A DNA stretch of 64,000 nt, from NCBI RefSeq assembly GCF_964275005.1, contig NC_092702.1:6930330-6994329 (forward strand), read 5' to 3'. Position numbers and translations under genes: made by a program. Source of the stretch: Diadema setosum. Its lineage: Eukaryota; Echinodermata; Echinoidea; Diadematoida; Diadematidae. The notes below the pieces were generated by a model. It saw nothing but the letters and a program-made list of their open reading frames with translations. It did no database searches and had not been told where the DNA came from. Positions 1 to 11,600 of this stretch are shown piece after piece. Every line of letters starts with the position of its first letter. Position 1 is the stretch's first letter.

Positions 1-524
1 ATTGCATTGCATTGCTTGTTTGTCTGAATGTCACCAAGCTGTATAAAGTGGTTATTTATACACAATCCATTTTCCGGATTAAATTGTTGACATCTGCATT
101 CCATCTTGGATTCACCCGACTCTGAAACTGCACAAATTATATCCTTTACATAACCTGCAGCCATTTCATGGATTTGAATCTCAAATGTGGTGAATCAATG
201 CAGTAGGAGCAGAAGTTGAATTTTTTCCAGGCCGAGAATAATGGCATGGTATTGACGATTACCACGAAAGCGACAGTAAAGATCACATACATCACTTCTT
301 CTTTTTTTTGTCACGAAAAGCTGATCTTGTCATTTTCATCATTATAGTTGCCAGTTTCCCCATTTTCGCATCGTTGTCTACTCTTAGAATAATGACTTGA
401 ATTGCTTTGGTCATAGCGTATTCGATTTTCAAACAAAACAGTGAAACCGTGCGATCATAATAATAACGCCACTGCATACAAGCAGGGGCGGCCAGTGTAA
501 CTATAGCCCCCAAAGCACAATATG
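1..524. other. Non-coding stretch at the window start
   Basis: No supported gene. A minus-strand frame of 48 codons near 290-145 begins with a hydrophobic run but has no further support. Confidence 0.5.
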
Positions 525-916
525 TTAAAGGGACCATATAGTTTTGGTTGAGACCTAATTTCAGGTTTCTAACATTTTTTGGTGAGATAATGAGAAACCT
601 CTTATGTATATGAAAGAGCATGTAATTCTATGAGGAATTCAACGTTTGTTTGATGAAAATTGGTTTTGAAATGGCTGAGATATAAAAAAAAGAGAGAGAT
701 TTTAATAAAGTGTGGGACCCACACTTTTATTACGATCGCTTAGTTTTACTTTGTTTTTGGATGTTTCAGTCATTCCAAACCCGATTTTCGTCAAATAAAC
801 TTTGAATTCCTCTTAAAATGGTATTCTCTGTACTATATCATAAGTGTTTTCTTGGTATCTCGCAAAAAGTTAAAAGCCCAATTCTCATCTCCATCAATAC
901 TGTACCGTCCCTTTAA
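525..916. mobile_element. MITE with TTAAAGGGAC ends, copy 1
   Basis: Both ends read TTAAAGGGAC (right end in reverse complement), with roughly 75-bp inverted arms containing TTTTGGTTGAGA-like and GTGAGATA-like blocks. TTAA at both borders fits target duplication of Kolobok- or piggyBac-type elements. A related copy lies at 41604-41980. Non-coding. Confidence 0.8.
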
Positions 917-930
917 CAGATTCTACTTTT

Positions 931-1112
931 TATAGTCAACCTCACCTAAGTCCAATCCAAAGAGGAGCCAGAGAAAATCTTTCGACTTACATGAATTTCG
1001 ACTAACACAATAAAGTGAAAATACATGTTTAAATCCAACTGTGGTAATATTTTTCGCCGAAATATCAAATTTGTCGACTTCTGGGAAATCAACTTAGGCG
1101 AGATTGACTGCA
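931..1112. mobile_element. Tc1/mariner- or pogo-like MITE with AGTCAACCT ends
   Basis: Left end TAGTCAACCTCACCTAAGTC is inverted at the right as ACTTAGGCGAGATTGACTG, next to a possible TA site. A cleaner copy of the family is at 5776-5947. About 180 bp, non-coding. Confidence 0.6.
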
Positions 1113-2878
1113 GTTACTGATGACACAACGATATTGGGAAAGAAGAGTTTGAGGCTTAAAGTTTATGTGTCCCTTCTGCAACCCTGAAATTAGATTCCTT
1201 TCATAAGTTGGTTATACACTGTAGAGGTAAGTAATTCAGACCTTTTCTCAGAATGATGAAATTGGAAACTTCTTTATGATGGAGGGGGCTCGGAAACAAT
1301 GCCATATAATTATCATAGATTTGATTTGATGAATAGTCGCCGACAACCGTGGACCAGTGTGACAGCATTTTCACGACATTGGCATCAGGGTGACTGACGT
1401 GTTTCTGAACATGTCAGGTTTGACGCTCATCGACAAACCAGGTGGGAGATTACATGCCTGAATCAATCATGTCACAGCACCCGAAAAGGTGCATTATGTT
1501 TTATACAGTTTGCTGAAGCTCGTTTCACGGTTACGACAGTAGATGGCGCAATTCATTGTTGGGGTGTAGGCCATATAAAGTTATTTGATACTGTAGTTGT
1601 CGAACTAGGGGTAAATTTACTGTAAAGTACACTCTAACAGGCTAGATGAAGTGACAGGGCTGAACGAAGACTTGATGAGTGACGATTTTCCCTTTAATGA
1701 AGAAATTTATGATATCTGTTGTTTAGTTTTCGGGATCGTGTTTCTTCTCTAGTCAGTCCGTTCAACACTAGTTCCATTATACTCACGATGCGTTCACGAC
1801 TCATTACACTGTATAGGTAGGTCGACATACTAGGTTATGAATGCAAATCTGATGTAATGGATAGGCCCTATCTGCAAACCTCTCATTGAGAGTCACTTCC
1901 AGTATAGTGCACTCCCATGTATAACAATATTCCGGTTACAGTGAAATAAAATGTCAGGTTTCAAAATCATCATCCACATGTATATTTCTCCATACACTCT
2001 ACTGTTCGGTTATTTAAAAAAAAAGAATGATATTGGGAAAGAATACTGCCGGTCCCATGGACTTCCTTACAACCGGAGTCGACTGTAATCTTGTTCATTT
2101 ATTTCATACATTTAAATGTGAAGGTGTCTTCTTTAAATGTGTATCAAACTATACAAGTACAGAATGATCAGCAAAGGCATAATCATGTATACACTCTTCT
2201 TCCCCACTCCCTCCTTACATATTATGTATCTCTTTCTCATCCACACCCATACACACACACATGCAAATTCTCACATACTCAGACATGCAAACTTAATACC
2301 AATGATACATTCCTCTCAACATTATCACCACACAATGTTGAAAATAAACACACTTATATTCCACCAAACTTATAGCCATATACATGACTGAAATCCATGC
2401 CCATATCCATTCAATTTCACACATCTTCTATGGAAATATTAAGAAAACAAAAAAAGGTGGTGAACAAAAACGTTATACAAACCATGTGGTGTACATCCCA
2501 TTTTCGTCCAGGAGTTCTCAGTGATATGCATGTATTTAACAATTACTTAATGGTACTGGCATTACTGCAGATCAAATTTCACAGGCAAAATGCCAAAGAA
2601 TTAATGATAATGATGTTGATGATGATGATGATGATGGTAATAATGAAAATAATAATGATAATAATCAACATTATTATTATTACTATTATCATTATTGTTA
2701 TTATTATCATTATTATTATCATCATCACCATCATCATTATCTATATGATCTGCATGATCTACATAATTTGCACTGACAAGAAAGTAACTTCATGCAGCAT
2801 TTCAGATGAATTTCAGCAGGACACAACTTGCTCACAATTGTACAAAGATTTAAAACATGGAATTGCAGATTTGTAGTT
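1113..2878. other. Non-coding stretch with trinucleotide repeats
   Basis: No gene seen. At 2613-2742 there is a compound ATG/ATT/ATC repeat; the frame through it encodes only poly-Met/Ile and is an artefact. CA-rich sequence lies at about 2225-2280. Confidence 0.6.
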
Positions 2879-3182
2879 GGTTACAGTTTGTTATTCCGAA
2901 GGTTCGTTAGTCTGAAGGTTCATAAGTCCGAAGGCTCTTTATTCCAAATGTTCGTTATTCCGAGGATTCGTTATTCCAAAGGTTCGTTATTCCGATGATT
3001 CGTTATTCCGAAAGTTTGTTAATCCGAAAATGTGATAAATGAAACAAAGCTTGTTATTCCGAAGGTTCGTTACGGGCCCTATTTCATTTTCGGATTAACA
3101 AACCTCTATGTATAGGGACTTTGTGTGTTTCGGATTAATGAACCTTTGGAATAACGAACCTTCGGAATACTGAACAGCACCC
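2879..3182. mobile_element. MITE built from TTATTCCGAAGGTTCG repeats, copy 1
   Basis: The left part repeats GTTCGTTATTCCGAAGGTTC-like units about six times. The right part carries the same units inverted (AATAACGAACCTTCGGAAT). A shorter related copy is at 40447-40591. It may belong to the same broad group as the GTTATAACGAA element at 19101-19626. Confidence 0.75.
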
Positions 3183-5091
3183 TTTGTAGTTAACAGTAAA
3201 TGAAATAATCATCATGGGCAATCTCAGTCCATTTGAGAGTATGTTTCAAACACTTTGTTTTGAGAAACTTGTACAAAAGACAACTCAAATGATTGCTCAT
3301 ATTACTCATAGTTTACTCATAATATCATAATATCACTCCATGACATTTGTTAAATGTATCAACAACAACAACAACAACAAATTACTGAAAACTGTTTATC
3401 CAATAGTGACGAGCCAGTGGAGTAAATTTGAGTCAGAAGGGGTCTGAGCTTTTTATCCCAGTAGAATCTTCATCAGAGGCAAAATGACAAACAGGCAGGG
3501 AAAGCAATCACATAATGATATCATGGATTACTTACAACAAGCATACCAGGTAGTCTGAGGGGGGCTCAGGACACAGAACAATGAAAACAAAAGGGATGGG
3601 TTAGGAGTCAAAGGCAGGGAGCTGGCAGGTAAGGATGGGGGATTAAAGCACGAGGATGAACAGACAAAAGGCAGAGATGGGCCAGTAATGATCACAAGCC
3701 AGGATCATAGGGAGCAACCTGTAAAGGATGAAGATGAATAGGGAGGCAACATCAAACAAAATAAAGAATAATGCACGGATAAAGAACAGGAAAAGAGTAA
3801 AATAGTAACAGCATGAGTGAAAGGGGGGGGGGGGGTGAACAAGCAGCGAGCCCTATATCTGGTGTACAGTGTATAGAGATGTGGCAAAAGAAAAATGAGA
3901 GAGAGAGAGCCCATCAACAAATGCAACGTATAAACATATCAACATATATAACAACAACCTGAAAACATAATGCCTCCGGCGACACTTCGTGGCTGAGGCA
4001 CAAAAATGGCAATACTGTGTAGGAGTCTATCAATATAGAAGCAAAAATCCAAAAGGGAGAAATAATTATACATATACATATTGTACATACAAACACAAAC
4101 AAATACAAGTGTGTATGTGGAAAAGGGCTGTATAAAAGTAACTCTGACAAGAGGACGGAACAAACTGGGAATAAGAGGTGTACCATTTGATAGTTAAAAT
4201 ACATAGATGACAGAAAATAATAAATTCAAGGGTAATTAAAACACGCTGTAAAATGAGTAAAAAGGAGTAGGCACTTGCCTCCTGGAAGTATGGAGTCATT
4301 GTCTGAATACCCATTCTCTAATGTCAGAGAAAGTTTGGTTGTTTGTCTGCTATTATGACTCAACAGCATTGATTATGGCAGCAAAGATGTATCTCTATTC
4401 AATACATAGTATGTATTGTAATCTATTAGATCATCTCTTGAAATCTGCTGCCATTTATAAATGGCAGATGTCATTTATATCTTTTATAAACATCATTATC
4501 AATACAGAAAATAAAAAAACAAAAAACAACTACACTCCATGGTGAATTAACTGACAGACAGGATGGCAAAGAACTTCAGTGATTACATTTTTTAATTCCT
4601 AGAATGTTTTGCAACAAGATATTAAAGTGTTATTATCATTATTATTTTGTCATCATCAATTACATGCTCAACTCAATGGATGTGATGTCAGGTTCCGATC
4701 AGGTAGGAGTATGATAAAAAAAATATATATATACATTTAGACGACACTACACATACTTGTATAGTAATAAAAAGAGTCATCCACAAAACAAAACAAAAGC
4801 ACAGTACCTATCTTATGTGGCATGCCAAAATGTTCGAAGATAGATGTGTAGAAATATACATATTGTTTGAAATTAGTTTTCAGGTGTATGATTCTTAGCA
4901 TTATCATAAAAGACAGCAGTAAGGCCAAAACAATAACAAAAGCACTATGACAATGTCCCAGGCTCTCCCTGCTACCAAAAAGCCTTGTACAGTACTGTTG
5001 TTAGAATAGCTTTATCATTTCCAGCAATATAATATGGAGATATTGTATATTACTTCAGTACAAACATGATTGTTGCGGGCACTTTTTTTCT
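3183..5091. other. Non-coding region downstream of CIAO1
   Basis: No coding gene seen. It contains an 18-bp CAA run (3363), a G tract at 3822-3834, and a stretch at 3405-3475 that on the minus strand has CTGATGAAGATTCTACTGGG, a phrase common at the ends of Penelope-like repeats. That assignment is weak. Confidence 0.5.
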
Positions 5092-5097
5092 TTTATT
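5092..5097 (-). terminator. Candidate poly(A) signal of CIAO1
   Basis: AATAAA on the minus strand, about 370 bases after the CIAO1 stop codon. It is the first clear canonical signal in that direction. Inferred from sequence and spacing only. Confidence 0.5.
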
Positions 5098-5463
5098 CTT
5101 TGTCAAAGCATCACACACAACAAAAATGATTCTTTCTCTCTCATTTTTGTGAACATTTGCAAAGCCATATTCATGTCCCCTGATCTTGGGAAACTCAAAT
5201 CATCCGACATAGCATCCATGCAAAGTGTACCATGTTCTTCAAAGGACTCCACAGGACAGCGTCTGCCTTTACGTCCACCTCATCCCCTCTCTGATATGCG
5301 ATGCAGGCGATGAACTTGCCAGCTCCTCAAATGCAAAATTGCCTTACACCATCATAGTGCCACCTCTTCAATCTAAAACATGTTAACATCATGCAGCTGT
5401 TCAGATTTAAGCTGGGCAGCAGACAAACCACTAATTCTTCTGGTCTGTTTCTCACAACTCATA

Positions 5464-8400
5464 TCATATTTCGGAGCTGTACTGCCAAATTTTCACTGTT
5501 CCATCATCCGCGCACGACGCCAGCAGCCCAGGCTGCTTGGGGTTCCAACAAACACTGTTCACATCTTCCGAGTGCGCTCTGCTCATCTTGACGGCAAGGT
5601 CAAAGGTTGGCTGATTCCGCCGGTCCTGAGCTGTCTCGTCCTCCTTGAAAACAAGGATGCTGTCATCCGCTGCTGCCGTGGCGATGAGACCCGTCTGCCG
5701 ACACCTACAGTCATATCATCGGAAAACAATTTCAATGCATTATCTTAGTAAAGTTTCTAGAAATGCATTTTGATGTACAGTCAACCTTGCCTACCTCAAA
5801 TCTACATGTATCTGGATTGAAGAAATAGCTTCGACTTAGAGAAAATTTGACCTATGAGGGATTAAAATCAATACTTGAAAAGACCTTTGTCTCAGGCAAT
5901 TGTTTGACTTATGCGAAGTCAACTTTGTTGTATCACGGTTGACTGTACTTCTGTGGCAAAGTGCACAAAAACAGCATTAAGATGAAGCAGCTGCATGTGT
6001 TTGAGAGGTTAGGAAAAAGTGTGCAGCTATATTTCACACAGGGACACACACTTGCACTGCTGACAATAAGAAACAAAAAAAATAGCTCATTTGGAAATTC
6101 TGACACCTTCTATGATGTATTGTCATGTGTCATAATGGTAAGCTATACAAATATGCATGCAGTCTCCATGTGCTACAATACTGCTACATCCTGAGGTTTG
6201 CCATGGAAAAATTATGTAATGTTATGTTTAGATAAAACACTACCAATATTGTGAGCTTCAAGCAGTGGAAAACTGTGACTGTTCTTGTCACTTTTGAAAA
6301 GCAGTAAACATAACTACACCACTACCTGTGAAAACTCACATTATTGAGAATAACACAATCAAACTCAGAGAATCAAAATCAATTAGATATCATTTATTGA
6401 TAATTACATTATCAAACCAAAAATCAATTCACAAAATATATCATAATGATCAAAGGATAACAGTTCTTGTCCAAGTATATTTTTGAAAAAAAAAAAATCA
6501 AACAAACCAAAGCCTGTCAAACTACGTACAAATGACCTTCTACAAAGTTGGGCATCTGTGTATACATTGCCCTGGCTATTCAGATAAAAGTTTTAAAGTC
6601 ATAATCATTATGTGCATACCAACTGATATCAAACACAGTCCTGGTGTGGTAACCAGACAGAGTGCAGACACATTTCCAGCCCGGCATGTTATTTGTGGTG
6701 ATTACACCTGCATGCAAACAGGGTAAGAAAAGACACATGTTGCTATCTAGAAAAGTTGACATAATTAAACACAACAAAACAGTTTCATTACCTACCCATG
6801 TCAACACTGACAAAACTACAATGGCTTTCCTGGAAAAAGTAGATGCCAAACTCGGAGACAAGGGATGTCATCTTTAACCCTAATCAGGCTGGGGGGTGGA
6901 ATCCGCCCCCCCCCCCCTCGACGTTTCGCGCAATATCTTCGTAGTGCGATAAGCTCCCGCCGCGATGTTTCATGACTTTTTTCTTTCAAGTATCACGCAA
7001 CTATTGAGACCAAAATTGTTGCGCCCGCGTGTACCGTTTTGACGCGACGCCCGTTCGAAAAAAATTTGTCAACCCCAAAATTGCTCCAAAACGTGATTTT
7101 GTGTACAAATCCAATGCAAATTGTGTTTTTTCAATTAATTCACATAAAAATTCATATCTTGACTTAGAACGGACGAAATTAATTTATTTTAGTATAATAA
7201 AGCTTCGAAAAATGTCTGTGACAAATTTTGACCAAAAAAACAAACAAAAACAAAAGGTCGAAAAACAAACAAAAACAAAAGGTCGAAAAACAAAGAAATA
7301 CATAAGAAATTCAAAAAACAATCAAATACATAAGAAATTAATTTCGATACAGATATTTTTTTATCATATGTCTCAGGAGAATGATACAAGAAACATTTTT
7401 AAAAAGAAATTAGCTTAATTACAGCATCAATAAGTGATTTAGAGCCCAAAACTGATTTTATGCATAAATTACAATAATTAATCAATATAAAACATGAGAA
7501 CAATTTTTTGGAGAAAGCAACCATACATTTTGATAGTATACGTCGCGGGCGTCGCGTGTGCCGATTTTCGGCGCGATCACGCGTTCCATAGGTGAGATCT
7601 GAAGGGGGGGCGGAATCCGCCCCCCCAGATATAGCATAGCCAAAAAAGCCTAGCCTGATTAGGGTTAAAAGTAGAAATGAAGACAGAGGAGATAGAAGCA
7701 GCAAAAACAACTGGTTTAAAAGAAAAATGGTAAAATCATATGTCCTAGAATCACTATCATCCTCCTGGTCCAGATTATCACCATAATGCTTGAAAGAAGC
7801 TTACATGTACTAATTCTCTCAGGTTTTAGGTAATATTTCAACATGAGTTGGGGGGGGGGGCTGTATGCAAATGAGAAAGGGTTTGATTGACAGAGGGCTT
7901 ACCAAAGTGTGATGTCATAGTCATTCATCAAAATGAAAACTGGGGGGGGGGGGCTGTTTTATAAAGCTGTTCTTAAAGTTACGAACGACTGGTGATCAGT
8001 TCTGATGTGCTATACTTATCAGAATTTCAATAATTCAGCACAAGAACTGATCACAAGTCGTTTTAAGTCATTTGTAACTTGAAGAACAGCTTTATAAAAC
8101 ACCCCCAGGTTCTAGAAAACAACCTCATCTTGCCCAAATATTTATGCATGCACCTGGTTTCAGCCCAAGCCATACATAAGATTGTGATGTCATCACTTTG
8201 ATTGTACTTTAATTACCTTCTGCATTCCCTGGCTGGTACTCCTGCCAGATCTTGATTGTTTTGTCATCACTGCAGGAGGCAAGTCTCGACCCAGTCTTGT
8301 CGAAGCAGATGGCCCATACCGTGGAGGTGTGGCCCTCCAGTGTCTCAAAACAGCTCCAGTCATCATCCTCCTCGTGAAAGAGACGGATGGTGTCATCATA

Positions 8401-8501
8401 GCTACAGGAGGCCAGGATCTTGCAGCACACACAAAAAACGACATGTAAATATATAAACAAAAAGATAGCAAAGATGGCTAGATAGGCAAATGGATAGATA
8501 T

Positions 8502-8549
<48 letters not shown>

Positions 8550-8576
8550 GTTGATAGATAGATAGATAGATAGGTT

Positions 8577-8625
<49 letters not shown>

Positions 8626-11600
8626 GCAAATGGATGCATGGATAGACAGATAGACAGGTCGGTCCCCGGTCATAAGAAAAAGAACTTAACGTAATGCACG
8701 AATGAAAGAAAATTCATTGTATTGTTTACCTGTTTGATGTCTTGTGATGGACTAAAACTGGAGTTGTTTTTTTTTTTTTTTCAATACAACCTCTTCAACC
8801 AAAAGCACACACCATGACACCAATATTTTGCAGGAACATGTACCAGCCTTCTTAGAGCTTTTCAAAGCAGATCAATAACAATGAGGGAAAATGCATTGCA
8901 AATTGCACTTTTCGGTCATTCATTATCTGTTGTTCTTGTTGCTGAATTAAAAATAAAATTGTTCTTGTTGTTTGATGTCTTCCATTTTGGCCTATAGGTT
9001 TAACTTCCTTGAAACACTACTATCAATGCACAAGTGAAAAGACCTTCACTGCTAAATGAGAAAGAATCTGGCCATGCCTGGCAGGAGAATTTTTTCAAGC
9101 TTTAAAAAACTTTAGGTGACCCGACCTGCATCATGTCCACACATTAACTATATCACCATGTGCAAGAATTGCATTCTTATGCTGAATTGTACTGTTTTCA
9201 AAGCATAGTCTTTGTCAAATTTCTCACCTCACGGCCAGGTTGCCAAGCGATGTTCTTCACATCCTGTGTATGAGTGCTGAGAACACTGGCACACTGGTAG
9301 TCTTCATCCTCTTGGTCAACTGGAGAAGAAAAAAAAAAGGAAAATATTGTAGGTGGCAAAGGAAAGGCAAAGGAGTGCAACGGCCTTGATATTTTTCAGA
9401 GGTATCCCGTGGTGATGGGTAGGGTCGGTGTGTGATCACTAAATCTGTTGGAGGTTAATCAAAGTAATGTGGAATATTGATAAAGAAGAGTTCTTGTCAT
9501 CTTCCTCTTGCCACAGTAAACATAGTTGTTGCTGAATAATTGATAAGGTTCATTTCATCAGAGCTATCTTATAGAGATTTGTAAAAGGTTTGTCTGCATT
9601 ACTGCAAGTGCAACATTAACTCTACAGGACTGAGGAGTGTCTTGCATGCATTACTGCAATATAAACTTTACAAGGGTTTCAGAGACAAACGAAAGATACG
9701 GTATACAAACTGTACACAGTTGTAACTGCACATAAAAACATACATACAGATTTTTTTTTTTTCTTCTTTTTTTTTTTGGGGGGGGGGGGGAACATCACCC
9801 ACATATTCACAACCTATGTTATAGACAGTTTAGATCAGCATTCTTCAAGAATGATGAAGCTCAAATTTGGGCATTGGAGTCCACATACAAGCCATGGCTG
9901 GTCATCAAAAGATCAAATCAAGAATTCACCTTCCCATATCCAAACACTCTTGTCTCGACTGCATGTTGCAAGGAGCGATCCCGACTCGGACCAAGCAACA
10001 CTCTTGACTTCATTCTCATGGCCTTCAAGGGTGGCACTGCACTCAAACTCTCCGCTGCGTCGGTCCCAGATGCATGTCTGGGCATCGAACCCTGCAGACG
10101 CCAGCAACTGACCACACATGGACCATGCAACTCGCCTTATAGTCCTTGTGTGTCCATCTTGAAGGATATTTTTGCATACCCATTCGTCACCTGAAAAGAG
10201 CCACAATGTCAATGAACTTGGTGAAGTTGGGCATTATTCCACACATAATATAAAGCACAAATTTGATCATTGCAAATGTAAGGGGCAGAGGTAACTAGAG
10301 AATCTACCTCAACTCACAACTGGTATAGTGCTAGTGAATTGCACAGATCTATCATCCAATCATAGTTCAAATAATAGAGTCTTTACTAGGACTTTACTAG
10401 TCTCGTCCTCTCACAGTAAACAGTGCAGTGCAGCAGTGTCCTTAGACCTTGGTTGGACACTTAATTTTACTTTCAGTTTGAACAACTTTTACTACTTAAG
10501 TAACGTTAGTTAGACCTAGGCCCCCTACCTATTAATACCATCTACTCAAAGTTTACATAAGTACTTTTCAGTGCGTGATTGCCTATTTTCATATCCGATC
10601 AGCAGACTCAGTCAGAACTATAGACACCCTCCCAGCAGGAGGTTGCATCCTGTTGATGAAGGGCAGTGCAACCTCTCTGAACATGGATGGGTTTGGAGTG
10701 AGTACAGTACCACAGATCCTGGTAAATTATTCCACAGTCGAATTGACCTTGGGAAAGTTGCAAATTTGAATGTGTGAGTATTGTAGCTTTGGCGGGTATT
10801 AATGAGAGGGTGGTCATGTCTTCCGAAGACATGTCTAGGCCTAACTACGACCAGCAGCCCCATACCCATGGTGTATGGGGCTGATGGTCGCAGTTACTAG
10901 GCCCTACTCAAAGAAATTTTTAACACAGGGCCTCACACATGAGTACAGACAGTATTTACTAGGATGTCATCCAAAAATTAAGAATCCGAAAGCTGCCTTT
11001 TAAAATTCTAGGCAAGAGTTCCTTTTGCCTTGAGACAGCCACCCAAACCCAAAAGTGAGTGCAGTGCGTGCATCCGTGCGTATCGCAAGCAAGGTTAGGC
11101 TAGGTAGAGTTGTACTATAGATCTTTGACCGAAAGATCGGTCTGTATCTGTCCGTCGGGGAATGTTCCGCGTAGACTGCGTCTGGCTTCACGGATCCCCT
11201 CGCTCCGTATACACGGAGGACAGCGTCAATGGCAAAATATAAACATGATAAAAGAGTCCTCCGGACAGACGGATCTTTCTGTCTAAATCGTGAAATAAGC
11301 CCCACCGCAGTACGCGTGCACCCGTGCGTTAGCAAGCAAGGTTAGGTTAGGGTTAGGGTTTAGGGTTAGGTAGGGTTGTATTTATGGTTAAATTGGCCAT
11401 TAAATTAGTCAAGGGACATTAGGGAGTCCTTCCGAGAATAAAAAGTAAAAGACCAAAGAAAAAACGGGAGAAAGGGAGGACGAAAGATGCTATGCTGTGG
11501 AAATCGGCCCCACCGCCGTATGCATCTCGCGTAAACGCCGTTTGGTGGGGCCGCATTCACGAGTATTATACTGTGGAAGAAAGCCCCACCGCCGTGCTTA

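Noticed and set aside
145-291. Minus-strand frame of 48 codons with a hydrophobic start, possible exon
   Set aside because: No homology recognised, weak splice context, and a single short frame in AT-rich DNA.
2397-2876. 159-codon plus-strand frame
   Set aside because: The middle is poly-Met/Ile from ATG/ATT repeats; no family and no gene context.
3405-3475. Possible Penelope-like element end or hammerhead ribozyme (CTGATGA on the minus strand)
   Set aside because: The matching GAAA core and stems of a hammerhead are not present, and no reverse transcriptase is nearby.
7029-7418. 129-codon frame inside the piggyBac-like element, possible transposase
   Set aside because: Lys/Asn-rich low-complexity product with no DDE-type motifs.
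8209-8673. 154-codon minus-strand frame rich in Tyr-Leu-Ser-Ile
   Set aside because: Most of it is translation of the GATA repeat; only the last part (8418-8217) is the real CIAO1 exon 4.
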